A stretch of 64,000 bases of DNA from Rosa chinensis (taxonomy: Eukaryota; Streptophyta; Magnoliopsida; Rosales; Rosaceae). The notes beneath the pieces were generated by a model. The model was given only the letters and a program-made list of their open reading frames with translations, made no database searches and was not told where the DNA came from. Where the stretch lies: positions 55,278,397 through 55,342,396 of the forward strand of contig NC_037088.1 in the NCBI RefSeq assembly GCF_002994745.2, written 5' to 3'. The translations under genes and the position numbers were made by a program. Positions 1 through 10,943 of this stretch are shown piece by piece (position 1 is the stretch's first letter; each line of letters begins with the position of its first letter).

Positions 1-203
1 ATTTGAAAAATTTGACACCCATACTGTCATTATTATTATTCATATTTTGCATCTCTAACCTCCTTTAATCAAAAGCCATAGCCATTTCATAATTTTAATT
101 ATTTTAGATAATTATTTAACTACAATATGAATTTACATATCATACATAATAATCTTATATAATATATCATCGTTAAAATTTTTTTTTTAGAAAATTTTAT
201 TTT
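1..203. other. AT-rich intergenic start of window
   Basis: Very AT-rich sequence with poly-T runs. No open reading frame or repeat boundary can be supported here. It ends in a T-rich stretch that forms the left flank of the foldback element starting at 204. Confidence 0.5.
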
Positions 204-640
204 AGGGTTATTATCACAAATGGTACCTGAACTATACCTCAATATTATCGATATATGGTACCTGAACTTCAATTTTGATCACAACCAGTACCCGAACTTT
301 TCGATTTCATTTTAAATGGTATCTAGAGCCACCTCCGATAACTATTCCGACTAAAAACGGCATGGGAGGCGATCATAGTGATGATTTTTGATGATTTCGA
401 GGGTTGCGATCATATATAGTGATGATTTTTTTGGTAATAGACTTGCCTTGAACTTGTTTATTTGTTTTTTGTTTCTTTAGATTTGGCTTTTTTGGTCGGA
501 ATAGTGATCGAAGGTGGCCTTAGGTACCATTTAAAATGAAATCGAAAAGTTCAGGTACTGGTTGTGATCAAAATTGAAGTTCAGGTACCATCGATAAAAT
601 AGAAGATAAGTTCAGGTACCATTTGTTATAATAACCCTTT
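204..640. mobile_element. Foldback / MULE-like MITE with long inverted arms
   Basis: The left arm (204 to about 357) begins AGGGTTATTATCACAAATGG and recurs as its reverse complement at about 487-638, ending in ATAACCCT. Both arms share the blocks GGTACCTGAACTTCAATTTT and GATCACAACCAGTACC, so the unit would form a hairpin with arms of about 150 bp and a loop of about 130 bp. No coding sequence lies between the arms. A 10-bp match ATTTTATTTT flanks the unit (194-203 and 641-650), which fits a Mutator-type target duplication. The flank is low complexity, so this is weak evidence. The class assignment is inference; the inverted repeat is seen directly. Confidence 0.7.
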
Positions 641-739
641 ATTTTATTTTTCAAGTTTATTTTTGTTTAAAACTACATTACTTTATTATTAACTATTAAA
701 TTTAACGTAATTAACTATCTGAAAATTATAGGATCAAGT

Positions 740-1771
740 CGAAACCCTAACTCTGGGTTTCGTGCAAAGTGGCGACGACGACCGTGCAGACGCCGGTCTT
801 GGCTGGGCGTGGCTGTTCTCTGGTGTCACCTTCGGGGCATGGACAGAGGTTGAGGAAGTTTGCAGACCGTAGTGTGGTTGGATTTGGGTGTTTTTGTCGG
901 CGAGAATTGATCACAGCGAGCTCGATTTTGGCTTGCTTCGGCGAGGAGCGGATCGGCTTTCGAGGTGATCTGATTGGCCTCGAGGCAGCGTTCGGAGGTG
1001 GTGCTCTGGTTCAACCTTTGCTTGTCAGCGATTCCGACTGGTCTTGGCGGGGAATCGTTCTTGGATTCTTGCTGGATTATGTTGCCTGCTGAAAGGAAGG
1101 TTGCAGATCCAAAGCTTGACAGAGATGAGGTGTTGGAGTGGTCGGCCGTCGAAATTGGCGGCGATGGCGGTGGTGATGGATGGGCAGAAGTTTTCTAGGT
1201 TTTCTGCTCACTTTGCTCAGGTTTGGGCTTGGGTCTTTGGGCCTGGGCTCAAACTTGGGTTGTTGGGCCCTATGTTGTGGGCTAGTAGGGAGGGTGCCTT
1301 GCCACCCTCATTTATCACTTAGCGGTGAGGGTGGGCCTGGCCTAAGAGGTGGACTTTCTTGGGCAGTTGGGCTAATATCTGGTCCATGACCAATTGTTTG
1401 CAGATCATGACTTCTGCGGGAGTTGGTAATTATCTGGAATAAGATTGACATTTTTCAAGCGGCTTATGGATAAGGAATTGCTTCTATTTGTTTGCTAGGA
1501 AGTGGCTCTCTATTGGTACCGCAATTGCACGCCTGGCCAATGGGGAGGCTAGTCAATGATTTTGCCCTAGAAGACACAGAGTTGTTATTTGTTTATGAGT
1601 TCGCTAATTTTAGCGAGCTTATCATCGACTTATAATGAATCTGTTTTGCTTAGAATAGGGTTTTCGGATTTTATTGCCGGCTATCTTGTTGTAAGTATAG
1701 TTAGACTCTAGCTTTTGGTAGTTTGCTTGCTATTGATCTTAATGCAATCAATTTCTATTAAAAAAAAAAAA
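740..1771 (+). mobile_element. GC-rich non-LTR-retroelement-like insertion with poly(A) end
   Basis: An island far richer in GC than its surroundings starts near 740 and grades into sequence that ends with a 12-A tail at 1760-1771. The composition (GC-rich 5' part, T-rich 3' part, terminal poly(A)) matches the 5'-truncated or non-autonomous LINE-type insertions seen elsewhere in this window. Several overlapping reading frames of 60-107 codons exist (one from a GTG at 769), but none resembles a known domain and I do not call a gene. No clear target-site duplication was found. Confidence 0.4.
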
Positions 1772-2104
1772 CGATTGAATTTAATTCATCGCATTTTTCT
1801 GACCGTCAGATTAAAAATTATATATTTATTTTTTAATTTTTAGTATCAATTAATCTTGGCCTTCCATTTTTAATCAAGTTAATGAGGAGTGAATTAGAAC
1901 CGCTCATTTTGGATAGTGAATGGTGGGGCCAACCTTCTTCCCCTAAGCAATTTTGGCTTTCTACCTTCATTCCTTAGTCATTTTAACTCAAGTTATGACT
2001 CACAAGCCATTTTGACACATTTTTTATTTAGATTGGAGATGGTAAACAAAAACGCCTTTGTCATTTTAACTTTAACAATGGAGTTAAGAGATGCCCATTA
2101 CAAG
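1772..2104. other. Intergenic, nothing recognised
   Basis: AT-rich sequence between the poly(A)-ended insertion and the conserved upstream block of the first paralogous gene. Nothing supportable was seen. Confidence 0.4.
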
Positions 2105-2393
2105 TCTCACAGCTTCCACCCATTTATTAATTTCCCATACAACACTGTAGCCCAGAACCCACGTACCTCTCAACCAGAGGGTAAGTTATATAAAAATCAA
2201 CTGCCAGTCACCTCCCCATATATCAACAATATATTAGTTCCTTTTATCTAGAAGCCATCGCTATCCACCGATACCAAGTCCAAAGAATATATAAATAGAA
2301 CTTAGGTTCATCTCTCTCCATAAAACTCACACACACCCAGCAACAACAATTCCATCAAAGCTTTAGCTTCTTTTACTTCGTTCATTTCCCAAA
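2105..2393 (+). promoter_or_regulatory. Promoter and 5' leader of first paralog (TATA box 2288-2297)
   Basis: A good TATA box, TATATAAATA, lies at 2288-2297, about 105 bp before the ATG. Blocks here recur in the same order upstream of the second paralog at 7092-7377, for example a stretch ending ATCTAGAAGCCA (about 2246-2257) and CAGCTTCCACC near 2109. Conservation between two diverged promoters suggests these blocks are functional or that the duplication is fairly recent. The transcription start is not visible but should lie near 2320. Confidence 0.65.
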
Positions 2394-3230
2394 ATGGTTG
2401 CCCAACTGGACTCGTACGTTGCCCTAGAAGAAAACCCAGATCACCAATTACAGAATCAGCAAGATGATGATCCATATGAAGCAGAGGAGACACTCTCTCT
2501 CTGTGATCTTCCTACACACAAGGACTCAGCTCATTGGGATGACTTCTCCAAAGAGTATCAGAGCTCTTCATTTGATAGAGATGAAGACAACTTCTTTGAG
2601 TTCTTCAGTGAAGAGTTCACGGCCTCAACGTACGCATCTGAGAAAAAAGACATCATCTTCTGTGGGAAGAAGCTCATTCCCTGCAGCAAAGAAGAACCAC
2701 ATGTTGTTGCAGCAGAGAAGAAGACGACCCAGAAAAACACAGAAACGAGCAACAAAAGTTCCACCAAGAAATGGGGATTGTTTCGATGGAGAAGGTTTAG
2801 GAGATCGAAACCCAAGCTTGTCACTAAGTACTCCAAGCTGAGTCAAGTAAAAGATGGTAGAAGTAATACTATTTCATTTCCCACATCAAAAAGCTACAAA
2901 AGGTGTGATCCTTCACTATGGAAAGTGTCGGTTCTGTCTAGCAACAGATCAAAATCAAAGTGGCATTTGTTCATGTTTGGAATAACTAAGTTTCCTACAG
3001 AGATGGAGCTGAGGGACATCAAGAGCAGGCAAAGCAGGAGGAACCCATCGACCATGTTTGGGGCTAATTGTGAAGCAAGTAATGAAATAATGGGAAAGGG
3101 TAGAAAGGAAATTAGCAGTAATAGTAGCAGAAGCAGCAGCAGCAATAGCAGTATTAGAGCTAAGGGATTGTGGGGTTTGTTGAGAGTTATAGGGTGTAGT
3201 AGTCAGCTTCCAAAGGCCGTCCTTCTTTAG
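2394..3230 (+). CDS. Uncharacterised plant protein, tandem paralog 1
   Basis: Single-exon gene of 278 residues; its ATG starts MVAQLDS, as does its paralog at 7378. I do not recognise a named family. The N-terminal third is acidic, with an EAEETLSLCDLP motif (residues about 29-40) and a DNFFEFFSEEFTAST motif. Next comes a DIIFCGKKLIP motif, then a basic stretch (KKWGLFRWRRFRRSK). A conserved core (KSKWHLFMFG, FPTEMELRDIKSRQSRR, PSTMFGANCEAS) precedes a serine-rich tract and a C-terminal GLWGLLRVIGCSS motif. There is no signal peptide or clear membrane segment. The basic patch would suit nuclear or membrane-surface targeting, which is speculation. Compared with the paralog, the C-terminus is shorter and ends KAVLL. 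The intact frame and close conservation with the paralog argue that it is a real gene. Confidence 0.85.
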   Translation: MVAQLDSYVALEENPDHQLQNQQDDDPYEAEETLSLCDLPTHKDSAHWDDFSKEYQSSSFDRDEDNFFEFFSEEFTASTYASEKKDIIFCGKKLIPCSKEEPHVVAAEKKTTQKNTETSNKSSTKKWGLFRWRRFRRSKPKLVTKYSKLSQVKDGRSNTISFPTSKSYKRCDPSLWKVSVLSSNRSKSKWHLFMFGITKFPTEMELRDIKSRQSRRNPSTMFGANCEASNEIMGKGRKEISSNSSRSSSSNSSIRAKGLWGLLRVIGCSSQLPKAVLL

Positions 3231-6200
3231 TTAGAATAAGAAGCTAGAACATTTTTTGTAATAATAGTGCTTCCATATATTGTAGTTGGAGGGTTAGGAC
3301 CTCACTATTTGATAATCTTCTCTTTTCTCCTACTGTTTGAAGCATTTTTGTGATAATTAATGGGGTAGGTAATATACCAATTAATCTCATATGCATACGC
3401 ATGCAAGTTAATCTCATATGGTGTCCTGATCATGCAGATTAAAAGCCACTGAAGCATACAGAAACGTAAAAGATGTGACAGATAATATCTTGTAATGACT
3501 ATCATATAATTGGAAGCATTACCATGCATGAGCTAGTTTCTAGTGTTTGTATTCTTTTAGGTAATATCTTATAGCCTGAGATTAATGAATTCGAGAATTT
3601 CTGTATATCCTACTCAGCAAATTGTCTGTACTCTATTAATAATCTCTTCGATCTTTAAATTATTTAACACATTAATAATTAGTGCCAACCTACTGCCCAA
3701 CCACCAAAGGAAACAAAAACAAAAGGAACGTTAACAATTGTAGAAATGCGGACACAAGAGATTGCAAAAGGTTTTCTAAACCTTGTAGCTGCCGGTTTTT
3801 ACAAGAGATTGCCAAGCAGTTGGGCGAGATTTACTATTACAGTACGTTAACAAACTGCAGGCAGAGATTTGCTTATAACATGCCGGCCAGTTTTTGTATC
3901 ATGATGCAAAAAAATTTAAAGGTTGTGTGCCAGTATTAGGGAGTTATTGGAATCCAAGATTCAAGTTCGATATGTATTAGGGGAACAGTACCACTAGCTG
4001 TTCTATAAAACTTTGTTCATGAGGCAACAGGCAAGAGTGAGTATGTCGACTAATTTGAAATTTAATAAAGCGGGACAACACGGGGTCAAGCCAAGCCCTT
4101 ACCAGCCAGAATTTATGGAAACGGAGAGATGATCATGAATTGAGAAGAAATCCACGTAGAAATGAGTCATTCACATGAAGCTGCCGATTTTTCGTTTAAA
4201 TGTCTCCTATTCCATAACTTTGAATTTTCTAACAAATTAAAATCAAAATGCATGCCCAATCATGGTTAACGACCCAATATACACGTCACCAACAGATCCA
4301 GAAGATTACTTTTCTTTTACAAAAAATTTCTTGATTGATTAGCTTCATGCAGTTTTATCTAGAAGACATCATATATATACCAATTTCCCCTAATTTCCCA
4401 TCAAAAGAAGAAAAAGAATTAAATAGCTAGTTCGGGAAACTCAATCAGCTCAATTCTCTCTTCACCAAACAGGAAAAATTTAAGAAGCTCAACTACTTTA
4501 GTCTAAGCCACTACTCGTCACTTTCTGAACATTGTCATGCATGATATAATAACATGGTATATACCTTAATTAGGGCCGAAGATCGAGCACGCCTGTACAT
4601 AATTGTGAATTTGTGATCCATCACGTAGATATATATGGTTGGGAGATAGCTTGTCCAAGGTCCATTGCATGCCGGAGACCTCAACCTCGACCTCCATTCC
4701 TTGTCTCCGTCCCAATAATTGACCTGGTTGCAAGTGTGAGTATTCTAGAAAGTGATATAGTACGCACATAGTTGCTCAATTAAGGGACAATTTAAAAAAA
4801 TTGTAATAGACAAGTGGATTTCAGTCACATGTATTACATTAAAAAATAGAAATTATAATAATATAAAACTGTGCATTTATTCTTAGCGGTCATATCCACT
4901 TGTACCTCACAGTCCTTCCAAAATTATCCCTCAAGTGAGCAACTCTAATAATACACATACACAACATGTAATACTAGGTAAATAAGTAGAGGATAGTCTT
5001 AAGTAGCTAGCCAAGAAATCCAAGGCTTCTATATGCTTCATTAATTTTCATGCGCGCAGTGCATGGGATCCCGTCATATACTAATTAACTAGGAAATTTC
5101 ATATGAAGGGTTGATGTTGATGCTTGTGATGAGGTCTATCGTGACGTTAGTATGCAGATAGTGTTGGAATATTTCTTCTTGAGAGTGAGATCAAGTACGT
5201 TCACATCATGATAATCTGCATGACAATTAAATTGATCTGTTTGCCAATTTCAATTTGTTTTAGACAATGTATGGAGCATCAATATATTTATACTCGAATA
5301 AAACATACATTCTGAAACGAAAAATGAATCGGTAAACTTCGGTCACATGTAGAAAATGAGGGGAGTGATCGCTTCCACTCGCACTGCTCTACAATGAATT
5401 CAATCTAGAATTAATGATCATAGAAAATCTTACATTAACAATTGATGAACAATGTTTGGATGGTTGCTTAAAGAATCGTTCTTAGATTAATTTCAACTTC
5501 AACCATGCATGGCTTATAACAAGGAATGCATAATAACTGTTATTAAGTTTTACCCATTTACCCAAGATAATAGGAAAATATAGAAGCAAAACCTGCAGGC
5601 CACACTCATAAGTCTGTCCAGTCGTCTAGACATTACTCGTTAACCTGTTAGACCGATCGAGCTAATGAAAGCAACTAGGTTGAAAACTTGATTCGACCGG
5701 ACTACTAAAAAACAATATCTTCAAGATCACGCTAGTCATAAGTTAGAATTGGAAACCAGTAAACAAGCTAGTCACCCTACAAGTTAACTGGTAAAAAGGT
5801 TGAACTATAACTATAAAGACTTTGCATAACGGGTAATATTCTTCAAGCTACTTTGATTCATAAGCTTGACTAATTCATCTCTTTTCTGATATGATAGTAG
5901 GCAATCTTTTCCGCTTTCTATGCATAAAGAAAAGGTTACACATCAATAAAACCAAACCATACAAAAGAGATATTGCGACCCTATTTGGACTTTAAGAGTT
6001 GAATATGATAGTTTTTGCTCTTTTGATGAACACGTCTCTGAGTATCCATTCACACTAAGCATAACTTCTGGAACTCTTTACAATTACTAGTCCATGGAAT
6101 CTTCCCGTATAGTGTGCTTCTCTTTTTTCTTCGAAGACACGTTTTTATGATCCTTGTAATGTGATGTGTTATATTCTGAATGGATGGAGCATGCAACTAA

Positions 6201-6753
6201 TCAAGGATATACATTATAAGTCCGTGACCTAAATCTTGCTGAAAATCTGCCAATGAATTGAAATTAAGGAATTTAGAGTATTTAACCCAATCAGCAATAA
6301 GAGAAAATGTATGCAACATTGATTTTTTAACGCAAGGTGAAATATACGTCAGAACTCAGAAGTATGACTTTAATATTGGCGGATCCACTAAAGCTAGTAA
6401 AGGATACCACACCCTTAAAATTATAATTTTGAGGCAAGAAAATGTTCCATTACTTTTTTAAATCGATAATAGCCCTACGTTGACGACTTGATGTCACAAA
6501 ATACTCATATTATCTTTTCAAAATAATGATATGTAATTTATAAAATTCGTAAAAAAGACTTAATAGGTGATTTGAAGCCTTTGTGCAATCTGTTCTCCAA
6601 CATATTGAGCTACTATCGATCTAAGCTCAGGATATCTTTGTTTAACAAAATATTTTTGTGCAGAAAAGTTTTTTAGAATCTTCCTCACTATTTAAAAGAA
6701 AAGGATCTCAAATGAGTGTCACTCTCTCATTTATGTAGGACCTCTCACTTATG
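3231..6753. other. Intergenic between the paralogs, no gene seen
   Basis: About 3.5 kb of AT-rich sequence. Reading frames here are short and lack codon structure or recognisable motifs. The first few hundred bases will contain the 3' UTR of the upstream gene. No tRNA, LTR pair or transposon terminus could be supported before the solo LTR at 6754. Confidence 0.5.
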
Positions 6754-6868
6754 TGTTGTGAATATATACATCCCACACGGAAATGGAATATTATTTATGA
6801 ATTTATAAATATTTAAGCCACTCCATTTATTGAGAATTGATTTTGAATATGAACCGATCACATTATCA
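6754..6868. repeat. Solo LTR related to the TRIM at 16926
   Basis: This 115-bp stretch starts TGTTGTGAATATATACATCC and ends ATTATCA. It aligns along its length with the 123-bp LTRs of the TRIM at 16926-17282: it shares TATACATCCCACA, GCCACTCCAT(T/C)TATTG and AATTGATTTT in the same order. It has TG...CA ends. Flanking 5-mers TTATG (6749-6753) and TTATC (6869-6873) match at 4 of 5 bases. No internal domain or second LTR follows, so it is best read as an old solo LTR. Confidence 0.65.
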
Positions 6869-7091
6869 TTATCCACAACAAAACCCCCGTATTTTAGCCC
6901 CAAATTAACACATAGTGCTCAAGAAACACATCATATCGGTATATGCTTCATAGCCTCTTTTCCTCTATGCTGACCCAAATCGAATCAACCACGTGGTGAC
7001 AAGAATAGCAGCCCTAGCAAGGAAGCAAACACTAACATCCAAACAACCCACCAGAGGCTCAGAACTCATTGAACCCATCTAGAAGACCATC
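6869..7091. other. Short intergenic spacer
   Basis: Sequence between the solo LTR and the conserved upstream block of the second paralog. It contains one extra ATCTAGAAG motif near 7078. Nothing else is supportable. Confidence 0.4.
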
Positions 7092-7377
7092 CCACAACTT
7101 CCACCTATTTCTTAATTTTCCAAACAAAACTACGAAGCTAGAACTCACCTCTCAACTTTCCCCCCCCGTCTCCGCCTGCTATTCTAGAAGTTCAAGTTAT
7201 ATAATGTCACCTCCCTTGTAAATTATTCTTTATTTAATTATTAGTTCCTTTCATCTAGAAGCCACCTCCACCTCCACCTCCAAAGATATATAATTGAACT
7301 TCTTGGCACCTCTCTCCTCACAAACCCAAACTACAATTCCATCAAATTTTCTAGCTTTTGCTTCCTTGGTTCCCAAA
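7092..7377 (+). promoter_or_regulatory. Promoter and 5' leader of second paralog
   Basis: Homologous to 2105-2393. It has a TATA-like TATATAAT at 7287-7294, about 90 bp before the ATG. Copies of TCTAGAAG occur near 7183 and 7253. The one near 7182 reads TTCTAGAAGTTC, which contains two adjoining heat-shock-element pentamers (TTC and GAA in opposite orientation) but not a full three-unit element. A CCACCT microrepeat follows at about 7261-7278. Regulation by heat-shock factors would be speculation. Confidence 0.6.
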
Positions 7378-8202
7378 ATGGTTGCCCAATTAGACTCGAA
7401 CCTTGCCGTAGAAGAAAACCCAGATAACCAATTACAGAATCAACAGGATGATCCATATGAAGCAGAAGAAACACTCTCTCTTTGTGATCTGCCTACATAC
7501 AGTGACTCGTCTCATTGGGACGACTTCTCCAAAGATTATCAGAGCTCCTCTTTTGATCAAGATGAAGACAACTTCTTTGAGTTCTTCAGTGAAGAGTTCA
7601 CAGCCTCAACATACCCATCTGGGAATAAAGACATCATCTTCTGTGGGAAGCTCATTCCCTACAACAAAGAAGCTCCACATGTTGCTACAGTAGAGAAGAA
7701 AACCCAGAAGAACCCAGAACAGAGCAACAAAAAATACAGCAGTTCCACCAAGAAATGGAGCCTTTTTCGGTGGAGAAGGTTTAGGGGATCGAAACACAGG
7801 GTAGTTAAACCAAGTCAAGTTAAAGATGCTATTAGTGCTAGTGCTACTAATACCATTTCATTTTCCGCATCAAAAAACTACAGAAGGTGTGATCTTTCAC
7901 TTGGGAAAGTGTCAATTCTTTCGAGTAACCGATCAAAATCGAAGTGGTATTTGTACATGTTTGGAATGGCGAGGTTTCCTACAGAGATGGAGCTGAGGGA
8001 CATTAAGAGCAGGCAAAGCAGGAGGAGCCCATCGACCATGTTTGGGGCTAATTGTGAAGCAAGTGATGAATTAATGGGGAAGGGTAGCAAGGGAATTAGC
8101 GATAGTAGTAATAGAGCGAAAGGGTTGTGGGGGTTGTTGAGAGCGATAGGGTGTAGTAGTCAGCATCCAAACGCCGTCGTAAAGGCAGCTTCGTTTAGCT
8201 AG
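7378..8202 (+). CDS. Uncharacterised plant protein, tandem paralog 2
   Basis: Intact single-exon gene of 274 residues. I chose the ATG at 7378 because it gives the same MVAQLDS start as the paralog. The frame is open further upstream but only from a TTG at 7294, inside the leader. Motifs follow the same order as in paralog 1: AEETLSLCDLPTYSDSSHWD, DNFFEFFSEEFTAST, DIIFCGKLIPY, KKWSLFRWRRFRGSK, KSKWYLYMFGMARFPTE, MELRDIKSRQSRRSPSTMFG and a C-terminal GLWGLLRAIGCSSQHPNA. Here the protein continues to KAASFS, whereas paralog 1 is cut short. The serine-rich tract before the C-terminus is also shorter. Spacing between the two ATGs is 4,984 bp, same strand. Function unknown. Confidence 0.85.
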   Translation: MVAQLDSNLAVEENPDNQLQNQQDDPYEAEETLSLCDLPTYSDSSHWDDFSKDYQSSSFDQDEDNFFEFFSEEFTASTYPSGNKDIIFCGKLIPYNKEAPHVATVEKKTQKNPEQSNKKYSSSTKKWSLFRWRRFRGSKHRVVKPSQVKDAISASATNTISFSASKNYRRCDLSLGKVSILSSNRSKSKWYLYMFGMARFPTEMELRDIKSRQSRRSPSTMFGANCEASDELMGKGSKGISDSSNRAKGLWGLLRAIGCSSQHPNAVVKAASFS

Positions 8203-10238
8203 AAGGACATTTTCCCATATTATGTAATGTTCTTTTGGAGGAAATGAATATGATGTGAGTACAACATTTTCTTTTATGTCATCGATGGTGATAATTGAGT
8301 ATATCATTTGAGTTGCGCTAATTTTGATTCGTGTTCTCTAATTCTTTATTATTGTTTCATATTTCTAAGCATAGTATCTGGCTGAAATGTAGGAAATACT
8401 ACCGAAATAGGAATGAGACCCCACATCATTTGCTTATAGCCTTATAGTCTTTACGAATATCATCATACTACTTTCAACTAATTGTCAAAACCACGTAGAT
8501 TTGTTCTCTTTTATTGGTAAAGCATGACATTTTATTATATCTAATTGGAATGAGAGATCAATCGTCTAAATGCTTTAAACTCAAATTCACTCATGAATAT
8601 ATTACGTCATTATATAAAGTTAAAAAAGTGATCGTTTGATACAAATCTTCCACATAAAGATTTAAATACATCAGAATAATAAAATAAACGTTTTGGTAGC
8701 ACGTTATACACAAAACAAACGGATAAAAAGTAATGTCATGTGTACTACATATGTGATGAGAGTTTATATCTCGTTTTTAATAAGTTTGTTATGCTTTTCA
8801 TTTGAAATATATATTCTCAAATGCGGTTAAAGAGTATAAAGGCAAGTGAAAAATGCCCTACATTCTGCACTTTTTGCTAGGCCACAGCATGATCTACGGA
8901 TCTTGCACCAAACAATTACATTTTTAAAACAAAATGTGAGGCCCATTAATCAAAGGTTTGAAAGATTTACAGACAACACGTTATATGTGCTAAAAATACT
9001 AGCTACTTGGGATAATACTAGTTACGATAATTTAATGTAATGAAAGGAACAGAAAGTTCAGAAATAAATATATATAGTTAGTGGCTTTCATGTCGGCAAA
9101 TAGTAGCTTTCTTCACTAACTTTACCAATGGCAAATCGCCGGCCGGCCTTCTAGTCCATTGTACTTTCTCTTTCTAAAATGCGTGACTATAAAACCAGTA
9201 AGTGAGGTTGGCCTCGATTAGGTCCCAGTACATCTTAAGAGAAATATAATAGACTTGAGTCAACCATGAAATTTGGCATAAAAAATTTGAAGTCAACCAT
9301 GAAATTACATATATCATGCATGTTCTCTTTTATCATGGAATACACAAACTGATGTGATTCCTTGAACTTGTGTTTACAAGCAAAACTAATTTGATAATAT
9401 TCACCTATGGACTAGATTTCTTAATGAGCTGATATTCATGATATTGGCCCTACATGTCTGTTTCTGGAATGGGACTGTATAAGCTTAAATGATCATGAAA
9501 ACTGTAAAAGTAAATATGAATAGGATCAAATGTTGCTCACTGAGACTCAGAAACGGTCTAGAAATCGGTCTTTTTAATGACTTAGCATTCGGCATTTTCG
9601 ACACGTTCTCTTTCCTTTGTCTTCTTAACTTGCTTCTCTTCGACCATGGCGATAGATACCAATACCTTTTTCATTTCTCTGAATGGTCAGTGGTCACCAT
9701 TATTAACAGCCTGAAATAGACTGTCATCTTGAAGCACTAGCATGTATTTTCGTTTTGATTTCCCTGTTTGCTTCGTTTTGATTTCCCATATGCCAGCAAT
9801 ATGTTTTCTTCTCGAACGATGAACTTGATTTTTAGCCAAATGGATTGCAGTTTGGCTGTAACCTAGAACTGACATACTGTTTGATTAAAACCAAGTTTAT
9901 ATGTCATTTCTTTTAGCCATATAGCTTCCTTTCGTGCCCCGCTGCCATATGTTGTGCCTGCAGGTAGTACACACTACACAGTGCAACTAGGTCTTGCACT
10001 ATAGATTTCCAATTTGATGCCACATTTGATGACCCTGCCTCTGTCACATGTGCTGGAATTTTAGGTATCAAACAAACGTGGAAGAAGAAGATGAATGAAG
10101 AAGAACCAGAAAACGAAGAACCAGATGAAAATTAACATTTACAAGTGCCAATATCCTCAAATATATATAACAAATCGTGTAGTTAGCGATGGATCACGTT
10201 TCAAAATTATACGAACTTGTCCAATTCTGCACTGTACT
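8203..10238. other. Intergenic, no gene recognised
   Basis: AT-rich, beginning with the 3' region of the second paralog. Short open frames at 8846-9040 and 9489-9719 (plus) and 9687-9875 (minus) show no motif or intron context and are treated as chance frames. A short ATG frame near 9650 on the minus strand is lysine/glutamate-rich but only about 21 codons long. Confidence 0.5.
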
Positions 10239-10943
10239 TTAGTTGACATATAGAATTTTCTGAAGGCGACATCCAGTGATCCAACGGAAGCACTTCATCA
10301 ATTCTTTCCTATCTTTCCCCTTATTTGTTGGACCAATGTCAGTCGCGAAATCCAAATGTCTTGAGTTTAGGCAATATTGGTGAAGAGAAGGCATTTTGGA
10401 AACTTTCCCGAAACATGAGGACCTTAAAATTACAAACAAAGAGGATCATCTTTTGAACTACCAAATTCTGCAAGGAAATCTTTCAGTTTAGGAAAATGTT
10501 TCCATGGCTCGTCGGAGGTGGATAGTTCGCCGTCCCAAGTATTCCATAATAAGATGCGGGCCATTGCTAATTTTGGAGCTTCCAAAGAAAACTTGGACTT
10601 CAAGTAACCTTCGAAACTGAAACACTCGAGATTTGGAGCCCTGATGGTTCCTTTCATATCACGGCAGTCTTCTAAATGAAAGAGTTTCATGTGCCAGGCA
10701 CGTATGTCCATATATTTCAACTTGCAGCAGTTTTTTCAAGATCACCGTCTCAAGCGGAAATTTCGACGAAACAGTTGTAACAGATTCAAGATTCACAGCT
10801 TCGTAAACTTGAGTTCGATGGGCCTTCCAATACTTGGCTTCCAACAACATGAGACTGGAGCTTAAAAAACAAATTAATCTTGGAGCATGCAAAAGAACAT
10901 GTCTTAGTATTGAAACTTGTATGTTGGCATTCCCTTTGTACAA
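10239..10943 (-). pseudogene. F-box/LRR/FBD-type gene fragment, frameshifted
   Basis: Reading minus from 10943, three consecutive frames together resemble the C-terminal leucine-rich and FBD-like half of plant F-box proteins. The first frame includes LHAPRLICF and AVNLESVTTV. The second includes HLEDCRDMKGTIRAPNLECF, FEGYLKSKFSLEAPKL and PWKHFPKLKDFLAEFGSSKD. The third includes GPTNKGKDRKELMKC and WITGC. The reading moves between frames at an A-run near 10730 and again near 10435. No F-box domain or start was found upstream. It is therefore a truncated pseudogene. The family call rests on motif recognition, not a search. Confidence 0.65.

Noticed and set aside
769..1389. Overlapping plus-strand frames of 69-107 codons
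   Set aside because: They overlap in several frames, one starts with GTG, and they lie in a GC-rich poly(A)-ended insertion. No motif was recognised, so their length is explained by base composition.
7294..7377. N-terminal extension of paralog 2
   Set aside because: The extension begins at a TTG within the TATA box and leader. The first ATG in frame is 7378, which matches the paralog.
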